Positions 36,917-45,400 of a DNA stretch of 64,000 bases are shown one piece after another; positions within the stretch are counted from its first letter, which is position 1, and each line of letters begins with the position of its first letter. The notes beneath the pieces are model-generated. The model saw only the letters and a list, made by a program, of their open reading frames with translations, searched no databases and was not told where the DNA came from. Made by a program: the position numbers and the translations under genes. The stretch is from NCBI GenBank assembly GCA_016702745.1, contig JADJDJ010000003.1:496001-560000 (forward strand), in the 5' to 3' direction. The stretch comes from Chitinophagaceae bacterium (GTDB taxonomy: Bacteria; Bacteroidota; Bacteroidia; Chitinophagales; Chitinophagaceae).

Positions 36917-38412
36917 TATAACACCCTTTTAATTTGTTGATGTAGCAACATGAAATCGGCCAGCACAATGGCAGTCACAGCTTCCACTATAACCGGTGCC
37001 CGTAAGGCCACACATAAATCATGACGCCCTTTGATGGTAAAATCTTCAGTGAAACCGGTATCCCAGTTCAGGCTATGCTGTTCCTTTGGAGTGGAAGAAG
37101 TTGGTTTAACAGCCAACCGGAAGACCAACTCATTTCCGTTACTGATGCCACCAACCACCCCGCCGGCATGATTCGTCCGGGTGGTTCCTTCCATATCTTC
37201 AATGGCATCGTTGTGTTCACTCCCGAACATTTTTGCTGCTGCAAAACCAGTTCCGAATTCAATTCCTCTGACGGCAGGAATAGCAAATACAATATGTGAT
37301 AAAGAAGATTCCAGTGAATCAAAATAAGGTTCCCCTAAACCAACGGGTAGTCCGCTGACCCTGCATTCCACCAATCCACCTACAGAGTCCTTGGCATCGA
37401 TGGCTTTTTGCAGCCCCTTTTCAATATCTGTTTCGCCACCGATTGATGATACGTACGCGTTGATAACAATGGTTGATGGTAAGACCTCACCCTCCAACTC
37501 CCTCTCCAATGGAGAGGGAGAGCCAGACTCCGATAATAAAAAATTTCCGATTGTCTCCACAACTCTCTCCGTATTATCAATAACTTCTTCGTTGGTGAAA
37601 CGCAGGATTGAATAATTCGTAGCAGCCAGCCACTTTGTTCTTAACTCGTCGTACTTTTTTTGATCCGCTTCGTTATGATAAGCACCATCAATTTCAATGA
37701 TTAGTTTTTTAGTAAGGCAAACAAAATCTGGTATAAATCCATTTATTGGATGCTGCCTCCTGAACTTAAACCCATGTACTTTCCTGTTCCTGATTTCCTG
37801 CCATAACTTATCTTCAGCCGGAGTTGCATTTTTTCTATTCTGCCTGGCAAATTCAGCAAGAAAAGTCCAGCTTTCAACGGGTGTTGTCATATAACCGGGT
37901 TTTAAACTTCCGCCGGTTTCCCCTCTCCCCTGGAGAGGGGTCAGGGGTGAGGTCTCCCCATGATATGACACACCCAACATCAACAACTTCTTCGCAATGG
38001 CTCCCGCTGCTACAATCCCCGTGGTTAAACGGGCACTGAAATGCCCCCCACCCCGGTAATCTTCATGTCCGCCGAATTTCTGGTGTGCTACCCAATCAGC
38101 ATGACCAGGACGGGGAATGCTCCGTTGCTTATCATAGTCCTCAGACCTTGTATTCTTGTTCTCAAATAAAATCGTAATCGGGAACCCGGTTGTTTTTCCA
38201 TTGAATACACCGCTTTTAAAAAGCGGATAATCGTCTTCCTTTCGGGGTGTGGTGCCCTTACCCTGCCCCCCCTTTCTTCTTTCCAGATCAGGCAGCAGAT
38301 CTTCGGCAATCAATGGCAATCCTGCCGGGCAACCATCAATGGTAATACCCACACAGTCACCATGTGATTCGCCAAAAATGGAAATCCGGAAAAGCCGCCC
38401 AAAACTATTCAT
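36916..38412 (-). CDS. aroC: Chorismate synthase interrupted in frame by a DUF559 endonuclease element
   Basis: The enzyme converts EPSP to chorismate with reduced FMN. All AroC signatures are present: FGESHGDCVGI (residues 13-23), DYRGGGHFSARLT (118-130), EGTTRTNHAGGVVGG (408-422) and GRHDLCVALRAP (462-473). Between helix AAGAIAKKLLML and strand VINAYVSSIGG about 165 extra residues (roughly 149-315) are inserted. They contain a DUF559/Vsr-like nuclease (residues 184-290). Removing them leaves about 330 residues, normal for AroC. The frame is open throughout and no intein splice residues are seen. It overlaps aroA by 8 bp and is coupled to DUF952. Whether the fusion protein is active is unknown. 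Confidence 0.93.
   Translation of the reverse strand: MNSFGRLFRISIFGESHGDCVGITIDGCPAGLPLIAEDLLPDLERRKGGQGKGTTPRKEDDYPLFKSGVFNGKTTGFPITILFENKNTRSEDYDKQRSIPRPGHADWVAHQKFGGHEDYRGGGHFSARLTTGIVAAGAIAKKLLMLGVSYHGETSPLTPLQGRGETGGSLKPGYMTTPVESWTFLAEFARQNRKNATPAEDKLWQEIRNRKVHGFKFRRQHPINGFIPDFVCLTKKLIIEIDGAYHNEADQKKYDELRTKWLAATNYSILRFTNEEVIDNTERVVETIGNFLLSESGSPSPLERELEGEVLPSTIVINAYVSSIGGETDIEKGLQKAIDAKDSVGGLVECRVSGLPVGLGEPYFDSLESSLSHIVFAIPAVRGIEFGTGFAAAKMFGSEHNDAIEDMEGTTRTNHAGGVVGGISNGNELVFRLAVKPTSSTPKEQHSLNWDTGFTEDFTIKGRHDLCVALRAPVIVEAVTAIVLADFMLLHQQIKRVL
37482..37520 (+). repeat. Terminal inverted repeat, left end of the aroC element
   Basis: It starts AGACCTCACCCTCC and continues into an internal palindrome, CTCCCTCTCCAATGGAGAGGGAG. 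It is the partner of 37919-37955. Confidence 0.88.
37919..37955 (-). repeat. Terminal inverted repeat, right end of the aroC element
   Basis: Read on the minus strand it starts AGACCTCACCCCTGACC and continues into the palindrome CCTCTCCAGGGGAGAGGGG. It is similar to the left end over its whole length, with a few differences. Confidence 0.88.
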
Positions 38413-39687
38413 GAAATTTAATCTTGTTATCTAAAGATACGTCAGCGCCTAATTTCTCAAGGTCTTTAAAAAAATCAGGGTAGGATTTATTCACTGCTCC
38501 TGCTTCTTCAATTACTGTTTCATCTACAGCATTTAATGCGGCCACGGCACAGGCCATCGCAATCCGGTGATCATGATTCGAATGAACATCAGCCCCTTTA
38601 ATGACTTCACTTCCATGAATGATCATCGTATCTTCTTCCAGTTCAATAAACACACCCATTTTATCAAATTCATCCTGCAGGGTTAATGCCCGGTTACTTT
38701 CCTTATGTATCAACCTGCTAACACCCCGGATAGTCGTTTGACCATTACAATAGGCAGCTAATGCTACCAGGGGAGGAAACAGATCAGGACAATCAGTGGC
38801 ATCAAAATAAAAACCATCCATTTCTCCCGGATGATGGCCGCCATCATTGCATCAATAATGGCCCTGTCGGCCTGGGTGGATGTAAGATCCAGTCCCCGCA
38901 CCGTAAGCGGACCCGCTATAGCACCAGCCACCAATAAAAAAGCGCCCCCACTCCAGTCGCTTTCCACCACATATTCCACAGAAGAATCATTGCTATCTCT
39001 GGCCGGCTGATTGCTGAAAACAAATGTTTCATAATCAGTATGCACCGGTACATTCAATCCGAATTGCCTCATGACGTCCAGCGTAAGATCAATATAGGGT
39101 TTACTCTTGAGGTCATTTACCTTGATGATAATTTCTTCCTGCAAACTGCTTGCAGATGATTTACCAAATGATCCATACGCCATTAAAAGTCCGGTCAGAA
39201 ACTGTGAACTCAATGAACCATCCACTTCAATATTTTTGGGTTGCAATGGACCCTGTACGGTCATTGGTAATTTGCCTTCATTACTGCTGATCTTTACGCT
39301 GAGTTTCGGGAGGACTTCATCAAAAAAATCCATGGGCCTTGTCAACAGGCTTCCTGAGCCGTTGATGGTTATTTCCTGATTGCTCAATGCCACCAACGGA
39401 GTAAACATCCGGATACTTAAACCACTTTCCCCGCATTGAATCGAATCAGCCACCGGCTGCACACCCTGGCTATTAATGATCAAGGCATCGGGCTCATGCG
39501 TCACGGTTGCACCTAATGCCTGGATGATGCCAATCGCGGCTTTATCATCATTGGAATGACCTGGATTCAGTAATCTGGATACTCCTTTATGTAATAAGGC
39601 AGCTGCGCAGGCTCTTTGCATCGAACTCTTGGAAGCCGGTGCCTGGATACTGCCCTTTAAACGGGTTGGACGAATGGTTGCTTTCAT
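38405..39687 (-). CDS. aroA: 3-phosphoshikimate 1-carboxyvinyltransferase (EPSP synthase; one-base frameshift)
   Basis: Transfers enolpyruvyl from PEP to shikimate 3-phosphate. The N-terminal part has LKGSIQAPASKSSMQRACAA and IQCGESGLSIRMFTPLVAL. The C-terminal part has DATDCPDLFPPLVALAAYCN, the RLIHKESNRALTLQDEF block and HSNHDHRIAMACAVAALNAV. The frame breaks at three T on the plus strand (38821-38823). A fourth gives REKMDGFYFDATD and a 427-residue protein. Overlap with aroC and 88-bp spacing from aroB support one operon. The break is treated as a sequencing error. Confidence 0.92.
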
Positions 39688-39775
39688 TGATTGATTACTC
39701 CGATGAATACCTGTATAAATGTACCGCTCCGATTTCCGGCAAATAACCGGGGATTGGCTTCACACAAATTATATT

Positions 39776-40795
39776 TTATAAACGGGTTATTATTTTTTCT
39801 AATTGAGAAAGCGAGATGGTTTTAACAACCCCCTTTCCGATTTTTTCCAGCAGCACATAATTCATTTCCTTTCTTTCCCTTTTCTTATCCATCTTCAGTA
39901 CATCAAACACTTTTTGCCGGTCAAAACTTGCATAAGTTGGAAGTTGATACGCAGACAAAAGATTGACTATTTTTTCAGTTTGCTTAAACCCGCAAAGCTG
40001 TTCGGAAATATGACAGGCATAGGTCATACCAATCGCAATTGCCTGCCCATGCAATAACTCATATTGTGTTTCCAGGGCGTGACCAAGGGTATGGCCAAAA
40101 TTTAATAAACGCCGATCACCTTTTTCAAATTCATCCTGCTGCACCACCCTGAGTTTGATCATGGCATTTTGCTGGATCAAACGGCAAACAGCCTGCTTTT
40201 TGCCCTGGTATTGTTTTAACGACGATGCCTCCAGTTCAGCAAACATCCGGGCATCTTTGATACAGGCATGCTTGATGACCTCGGCAAAACCATTCTCCCA
40301 TTCAGTTGCTGGAAGACTATTCAGGAAAAGCATATCATGCAATATAAAGGCCGGCTGACGGATCAGGCCAACCATATTCTTATACAGCCCCACATCTATC
40401 CCATTCTTCCCCCCGATGGACGCATCCACCAAACCCAGGATTGAAGTGGGCACAAATCCAAAACGTACCCCACGCATATACACCGATGCCACATAACCTG
40501 TGAGATCAGTAATTACCCCGCCACCCACTCCCACCAATGTGGTCTTCCGGTCTGCTTCCATGGCAATCAGCTGTTCAATCACCGCATCAACAGTGGACTG
40601 CACTTTAAACTCTTCTCCCGGTTTCAACACGATTGTATTCCACCCCTTAAATTTTTTAGTATGGGCATTGAATACATTTTCATCCGTGATCAGAATACTT
40701 GCTTTGGGATCAGTGATTTTTTTCAACGCACTGAAGCCGGCTGCAAAATGCAGATCAGTAGATGATGTTGAAAATTGAAAGCGACGCTTTTCCAT
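39776..40795 (-). CDS. aroB: 3-dehydroquinate synthase
   Basis: A 339-residue NAD- and zinc-dependent enzyme converting DAHP to 3-dehydroquinate. It shows VGVGGGVITDLTGYVASVYM, the FVPTSILGLVDASIGGKNGI loop and metal ligands in GFAEVIKHACI, NFGHTLGHALET and LLHGQAIAIGM. The ATG at 40795 (MEKRRFQFS) was chosen over an upstream in-frame codon lying in low-complexity sequence. It is followed by aroA. Confidence 0.95.
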   Translation of the reverse strand: MEKRRFQFSTSSTDLHFAAGFSALKKITDPKASILITDENVFNAHTKKFKGWNTIVLKPGEEFKVQSTVDAVIEQLIAMEADRKTTLVGVGGGVITDLTGYVASVYMRGVRFGFVPTSILGLVDASIGGKNGIDVGLYKNMVGLIRQPAFILHDMLFLNSLPATEWENGFAEVIKHACIKDARMFAELEASSLKQYQGKKQAVCRLIQQNAMIKLRVVQQDEFEKGDRRLLNFGHTLGHALETQYELLHGQAIAIGMTYACHISEQLCGFKQTEKIVNLLSAYQLPTYASFDRQKVFDVLKMDKKRERKEMNYVLLEKIGKGVVKTISLSQLEKIITRL

Positions 40796-41142
40796 ATTTT
40801 TAAAAAACACAAGAACCAAGAAACAAGAGACAGAGAAAAAACCAAGAAACAAGAGACAAATAAATCAGAAATAAAATTAAAAACCGGTTTGCTATTGTAT
40901 CTGTCAGCTACTTAACAGCCTCCCCTGACTCCCCATACGCCGAACCCCACTCCCACTCCCACTACCAAACCCTACTAGCCACTTCCCACTAGCCACTCGC
41001 CCGAACTAAGAACAGACGAACAAATGAATAATGAACACCGAAGTTAACAACACCCTTCTTCCCGACTTCCGGTCTTCCGGACTTCCCGACTTATTCCCCA
41101 CTTGCCACTCCCCACTAGCCACTCGCCACTAGCCACTCGCCA
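40796..41142. repeat. Low-complexity repeat-rich spacer upstream of aroB
   Basis: A 347-bp gap with several simple repeat families and no gene. ACCAAGAAACAAGAGACA occurs at 40815-40832 and 40841-40858. CTTCCCGACTTCCGG-type units lie near 41055-41090. CCACTAGCCACTCG-type units recur at about 40976-41000 and 41100-41150. Each strand is strongly biased in purines or pyrimidines. No terminator or promoter is evident. Confidence 0.7.
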
Positions 41143-42231
41143 CTAGCTATCCAACACTTTCTTCTGATGATTAATACTTTCCATATGCACCGCATCAAAA
41201 TACCGGGTGATGAATTCCTTGCTCAGACCGATTTTTTCACCACGTGCAGTGGCACGTTCAATGATTTCGTTCCAGCGGTTGGTTTGCAGGATGGTGATAT
41301 TATTATCTTTTTTATACTGACCAATCTGTTCGGCTATGATCATTCTTCGGCTGAGGATCTGCATGAGTTCATCATCCAGCTGATTAATCTGGTTACGCAG
41401 TTTCTCCAGAGCCGCATGGTATTCTTCTGAGTTTACATCCTCTCTTCTCCAGACAATACTATCGAGCATTTCTGCCAGGCGCTCCGGTGTCACCTGCTGC
41501 TTGGCATCACTCCAGGCATTGTCCGGGTCAATATGACTTTCAATAATAAATCCGTCATAATCCAGGTCAATCGCCTTTTGCATGGTATCGAGTAAAATAT
41601 CCCGGCGGCCACAGATATGAGAAGGATCGTTAATGAATGGCATATCCGGATATTTCAGTTTCATATCAATCGCTAAATGCCACATCGGGGCATTCCGGTA
41701 TTCTGTATTTCCATAAGAACTGAATCCGCGATGGATCAATCCGATCTGTTTGATACCTGCCCTGGCTACTCTTTCCACTGCCCCGCTCCATAACTCCATA
41801 TCAGGATTAACCGGGTTCTTGATCAGTACAGGTACATCCACACCTCTCAATGCATCTGCCAGCTCCTGTACACTGAACGGATTTACAGTTGTACGGGCAC
41901 CAATCCAGAGTACATCCACATCAAAGGTCAGTGCATCCTGTACCTGTTTGCCGGTGGCTACTTCCACGGTAGTGGGCAGCCCGGTTAGTTTTTTAGCCTG
42001 TTGCAACCAGGGTAACCCCTTCGCACCTACACCCTCAAACATACCGGGTTTGGTACGGGGTTTCCAGATACCAGCCCTGAGCATATCCACTTTTCCGGTA
42101 GCGGCCAGTCTTTGTGCAGTTGCAATTAATTGTTCTTCGGTTTCGGCACTGCATGGGCCACTGATGATCATCGGACGCTTATTCCAGACGGCCTGTACTT
42201 TTTCATTCAAGGATGCTGCTGTTGTTTGCAT
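41143..42231 (-). CDS. Bifunctional DAHP synthase / chorismate mutase
   Basis: A 362-residue fusion. Residues about 1-265 form a type I-beta DAHP synthase (IISGPCSAETEEQLIATAQR, MLRAGIWKPRTKPGMFEG, FINDPSHICGRRD, DYDGFIIESHIDPDNAWSD). It condenses PEP with erythrose 4-phosphate to start the shikimate pathway. The C-terminal 90 residues form an AroQ-type chorismate mutase (LRNQINQLDDELMQILSRRM, IAEQIGQYKKDN). In this family the mutase domain often provides feedback control. It lies between tyrA and aroB. A TAAATTTG -7-like box is present immediately upstream (42237-42244). Confidence 0.95.
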   Translation of the reverse strand: MQTTAASLNEKVQAVWNKRPMIISGPCSAETEEQLIATAQRLAATGKVDMLRAGIWKPRTKPGMFEGVGAKGLPWLQQAKKLTGLPTTVEVATGKQVQDALTFDVDVLWIGARTTVNPFSVQELADALRGVDVPVLIKNPVNPDMELWSGAVERVARAGIKQIGLIHRGFSSYGNTEYRNAPMWHLAIDMKLKYPDMPFINDPSHICGRRDILLDTMQKAIDLDYDGFIIESHIDPDNAWSDAKQQVTPERLAEMLDSIVWRREDVNSEEYHAALEKLRNQINQLDDELMQILSRRMIIAEQIGQYKKDNNITILQTNRWNEIIERATARGEKIGLSKEFITRYFDAVHMESINHQKKVLDS

Positions 42232-42323
42232 TTTTACAAATTTAATCTCCCTGTCCGGTAAGAAGGACAGAAATGGGTCATATATTTTTCTTAATCTTTT
42301 TAATGATTATCAGTTCTTGGTTA

Positions 42324-43172
42324 TTACCGGATGATTCTTTTAATGGTATTGGCATGCTCTATCAAAGTCCGCAGCTGTTCTGCCTCACCATCCTGAATCG
42401 AATCCCTGAATCTGGTCAGCTGCGCAATATGCTCATTCAGTACATCCAGCACATTTTCCCGATTCTGTAAAAAAATGGGCACCCACATGGCCGGATTACT
42501 TTTAGCCAGCCGCACTGTGCTTTCAAAACCGGCAGAAGCCAGTTCGAAAATGGCATTCTCTTCTTTTTCCTTTTGCAATACCGTATTGGCCAGTGCAAAA
42601 GAAGTGATATGGGAAATATGACTTACATAGGCAGCATGCAGGTCATGCGCCTTTGCTTCCATGTCCAGTAAATGCATTCCGATTTTTTTGTACATCAGCT
42701 TTACCCATTGCAGGGCATCTGCATCGGACTCGGCTGCATTACAAATGATCACGGCTTTATTTTCATAAGCTCCACGAACCGCAGCAGCCGGACCACTATA
42801 CTCAGTTCCCCACATCGGATGGGTGGCTACATATCTTCCTCTTTTAGGATGATCCTTTACCGCTTCAATTAATTGTGATTTGGTGGAACCCAGGTCCAGC
42901 ACAATCTGCTGATCCACCTGGTCCAATATCCGGGGAAGTAAGGAAACTAAACTGTCAACCGGTATCGCCAATACAATCACATCGGACTGCGCTATGGCAT
43001 CTTCCAGTGATAAGAGCTCATCCACCAGTTCCAGTTCCAGTGCCTCTTGGGCATGAGCAAGATTGGCATCCACCCCAATCAGGCGGGAAGAAAGTTTTTT
43101 CTCGTGCAATTGAATGGCCAGAGAGCCTCCGATAAGACCCGTGCCAACGATCGCAATTTTTTTTCTTTCCAT
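42324..43172 (-). CDS. tyrA: Prephenate dehydrogenase
   Basis: A 282-residue NAD-dependent enzyme converting prephenate to 4-hydroxyphenylpyruvate for tyrosine. It has the Rossmann motif IAIVGTGLIGGSLAI, the VIVLAIPVD segment and the substrate-binding ATHPMWGTEYSGPAAA. The ATG at 43172 lies 10 bp after the aminotransferase stop. A further in-frame ATG at 43202 would overlap that gene and is less likely. No ACT domain is present. Confidence 0.93.
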   Translation of the reverse strand: MERKKIAIVGTGLIGGSLAIQLHEKKLSSRLIGVDANLAHAQEALELELVDELLSLEDAIAQSDVIVLAIPVDSLVSLLPRILDQVDQQIVLDLGSTKSQLIEAVKDHPKRGRYVATHPMWGTEYSGPAAAVRGAYENKAVIICNAAESDADALQWVKLMYKKIGMHLLDMEAKAHDLHAAYVSHISHITSFALANTVLQKEKEENAIFELASAGFESTVRLAKSNPAMWVPIFLQNRENVLDVLNEHIAQLTRFRDSIQDGEAEQLRTLIEHANTIKRIIR

Positions 43173-43182
43173 CTTACATTTT

Positions 43183-44357
43183 TTAGTTTGATGCGGTTTC
43201 ATCCTGATCCGTTTTCGCCAATATTCTTTGAATGGCTTCTTCGAATTTTTCTACCGGACTGCAAAGACTGACCCTGATATAAGGTTTGCCGGCTTTCCCA
43301 AATATGCCACCAGGTGTGATAAAGACCCTTGCTTTATACAAGACTTCATCACTGAGTGCAAATCCGTCTTTGTATTTTTCCGGAATAGCGGCCCAGACAA
43401 ACATACCAGCCTGATCTTTTGCGTACTTACATCCTAACAGATCAAGCAATTGAAAAACTTTTTCTCTCGGGTCCGGTACACTTCATTCACCGATGCATGC
43501 CATTCCTTACCTAAACCAAGTGCTTTTGCTGCGGCCAGCTGAACCGGCAGAAACATCCCGCTGTCCATATTGCTTTTGAAACGAAGCACTTCTTCTATCC
43601 TTTCCTTCGAGCCGCAGAGCATCCCCACTCTCCAGCCGGCCATATTATGTGACTTGCTCAATGAATTCAATTCAATCACCACTTCCTTTGCGCCTTTCAC
43701 CGAGAGCAGACTCATCGGCTGGTCATTCAGGATAAAACTGTATGGGTTATCATGAACAATCAGGATATTATTCTTCCTGGCAAAGCGAACCAGTTTTTCC
43801 ATTAACTCCACAGAAGGCAATTGTCCGGTAGGCATTTGCGGATAGTTCACAAACATCAGCCTGATCTTACCGGCTTTCTTTTTCAGCTGATTGAAATCCG
43901 GCTCATACTGATTCGAGGCAAGCAATTCATAAGGCACTGCCTTTCCTCCTGCCAGTTTAATAGCACTGCTATAGGTTGGATAGCCGGGATCAGGCACCAA
44001 CACTTCATCTCCTTTATTTAAATAGGTCATACAGATATGCATGATTCCTTCTTTGCTTCCGATCAGTGGCAGTATTTCCGAATCCGGATTCAGTGTCACC
44101 CCATACCATTGCTGGTACCAGTTGGCTATGGCTTTTCGTAACACCGGTGATCCTTTATAAGACTGGTAGGCATGTACATTGGGTTTGGCCGCTTCTTCCT
44201 GCAGTGTTTTAATCACATCAGGATGCGGGGGAAGATCAGGACTGCCAATCCCCAGGTTCAATATCGGTGTTCCGGTTGTATTTAACTCATCTATCTCCCG
44301 CAGTTTCTGTGAGAAATAGTATTCACCGATGCCTTTTAGTCTTTTACTTGTCTTCAT
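43183..44357 (-). CDS. Class I/II PLP-dependent aminotransferase, probably aromatic (one-base frameshift)
   Basis: Given its place between pheA and tyrA it probably transaminates phenylpyruvate, hydroxyphenylpyruvate or prephenate. The first 300 codons show the fold-type I pattern: LNLGIGSPDLPPHPDVI, PLIGSKEGIMHICMTYLNKG, NYPQMPTGQ, HDNPYSFI and the PLP lysine in LNSLSKSHNMAGWRVG. The frame breaks at 43453-43463, next to an A-run and a T-run. Adding one base joins it to LLDLLGCKYAKDQAGMFVWA and the Arg-containing PYIRVSLC, giving 391 residues. Confidence 0.87.
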
Positions 44358-44386
44358 TTGCTGTTGTTTTTCCAGCTATGGAAAAT

Positions 44387-45211
44387 TTATTTCCAAACTC
44401 CTCTTTTATAAACACCATAAATTTTAATCGCTTCCGTCATGGGCTTTATATCGCTGATAACTTCTTCAAACTGACTGATGCTGTCGAATTCCATATCGGC
44501 ATGAAAGGCATATTTAAATTCGGTACCGGGGATCGGAAAACTCTGCAGCTTGCTGAGATTGATTCCCCCTTCGGCGATCCGGCTCAATACTTTGGCCAGG
44601 CTGCCCCTTGAATGATCGGTATGAAAAGTGACAGAGGCTTTATTGGCTGACTGATCCTGCTCAAATAATTCTTCCCGCTGCAACATCAGGAAACGGGTAT
44701 AATTATTTTTCATGGTATGAATATTTGGCGCAAGAACTTCCAGTTGATATAATTCTGCTGCGAGTTTACTGGCTACTGCGGCTGTATGCCGGCTCCGGTG
44801 CTGGTGAATATGTCTGGCACTTAAGGCCGTATCATCAGTCTCCACCATTTTCCATTTGTATTTGTCCAGAAACACATCGCATTGCTGTAATGCCATGGTA
44901 TGGGAATGTACTTCTCTGATATCTTCCAGTTTTACACCGGGATTCACCAGCAGGTTTTGACGAATCTGGAGATAGATTTCCCCGGCAATCCTGAGATTAC
45001 TTTTCTGTAATAAATTATAATTGGGAAGGATACTGCCTGCAATGGAGTTTTCAATAGCCATGACGCCACCATCGCTTTCCTTTTTACTGGCAGCAATTTT
45101 AATTACTTCCCGGAAGGTATCACAGCAGATCACTTCCACCTGTTTGCCGTAATATAATTGTGCGGCCACCTGGTGAAAACTGCCCTCATATCCCTGAATC
45201 GAAACTTTCAT
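44387..45211 (-). CDS. pheA: Prephenate dehydratase with ACT domain
   Basis: A 274-residue enzyme converting prephenate to phenylpyruvate. The catalytic domain (about 1-180) has IQGYEGSFHQVAA, MAIENSIAGSILPNYNLL, HTMALQQC and the NNYTRFL motif with the essential Thr. The ACT domain (about 190-270) reads GSLAKVLSRIAEGGINLSKL followed by QSFPIPG instead of the classical ESRP, so phenylalanine feedback may differ. It is the first structural gene behind the leader/attenuator. Its ATG overlaps the stop of a five-codon minicistron. Confidence 0.94.
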   Translation of the reverse strand: MKVSIQGYEGSFHQVAAQLYYGKQVEVICCDTFREVIKIAASKKESDGGVMAIENSIAGSILPNYNLLQKSNLRIAGEIYLQIRQNLLVNPGVKLEDIREVHSHTMALQQCDVFLDKYKWKMVETDDTALSARHIHQHRSRHTAAVASKLAAELYQLEVLAPNIHTMKNNYTRFLMLQREELFEQDQSANKASVTFHTDHSRGSLAKVLSRIAEGGINLSKLQSFPIPGTEFKYAFHADMEFDSISQFEEVISDIKPMTEAIKIYGVYKRGVWK

Positions 45212-45225
45212 AATTCAATTTTCAT
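45208..45225 (-). other. Five-codon minicistron (MKIEL) coupled to pheA
   Basis: AGGAGG lies eight bases before an ATG at 45225 that opens ATG AAA ATT GAA TTA TGA. The TGA overlaps the pheA ATG (ATGA). The good Shine-Dalgarno sequence is well placed for this short frame and too far for pheA itself, suggesting reinitiation. Confidence 0.45.
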
Positions 45226-45251
45226 GGTTCAATCCTCCTTCATGGAGGGAT

Positions 45252-45281
45252 AAAAAAAATCCCGGCCTGTGCTGGCCGGGA
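45252..45281 (-). terminator. Attenuator terminator of the aromatic operon
   Basis: On the minus strand TCCCGGCC-AGCACA-GGCCGGGA is followed by eight T, 41 bp before pheA. Its 5' arm (45274-45280) can alternatively pair with GGCCGGG inside the leader gene (45332-45338). This is the layout of a transcription attenuator. Confidence 0.9.
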
Positions 45282-45306
45282 CTCTTATGTTGATTTTTAG
45301 TTGTTC

Positions 45307-45396
45307 TTATTTCGCTGTCAACAAAAGCATACCCGGCCTCTTTCCAAAAAAGAAGTAATAAAAATAATAACCAAAGTATGCTTTCACGCTGTTCAT
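45307..45396 (-). CDS. Tyr/Phe-rich leader peptide of the aromatic operon
   Basis: A 29-codon gene starting at the ATG at 45396. Residues 7-17 read YFGYYFYYFFF: five Tyr and five Phe in eleven positions. It resembles pheL in design but is unrelated in sequence. Codons 5-7 (45376-45384) form AAAGCATAC, which can pair with GTATGCTTT at 45324-45332. The adjoining GGCCGGG can pair with the terminator arm. A ribosome stalled for lack of charged tRNA-Tyr or tRNA-Phe would mask the first segment, free the second and prevent termination. An overlapping 62-codon frame from 45403 was rejected. Confidence 0.85.
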   Translation of the reverse strand: MNSVKAYFGYYFYYFFFGKRPGMLLLTAK

Positions 45397-45400
45397 GCTT

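Larger units (their letters stand above)
37482..37955 (-). mobile_element. 474-bp inverted-repeat element carrying a stopless DUF559 endonuclease, inside aroC
   Basis: The element is bounded by imperfect terminal inverted repeats that both start AGACCTCACC when read inward. It is exactly 158 codons long and encodes, in the aroC frame, SPLTPLQGRGETGG at one end and SPSPLERELEGEV at the other. Between them lies a nuclease domain: FARQNRKNATPAEDKLW, KFRRQHPINGFIPDF, KLIIEIDGAYHNEADQ and ILRFTNEEVIDN. These match DUF559 (PF04480), a relative of Vsr/restriction endonucleases, with candidate catalytic Glu200, Asp229, Glu240 and Asp242 of the fusion. An internal ATG at 37890 could start the nuclease separately, but no stop codon lies inside the element. 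Confidence 0.88.

Noticed and set aside
36916..38412. An intein in AroC
   Set aside because: There is no nucleophile at the N-terminal junction, no His-Asn at the C-terminal junction, and the inserted domain is DUF559 with inverted repeats instead of a Hint domain.
43183..44357. A truncated aminotransferase followed by a separate small protein
   Set aside because: The two parts join into one standard-length enzyme after one-base repair, and the second part holds the conserved Arg region.
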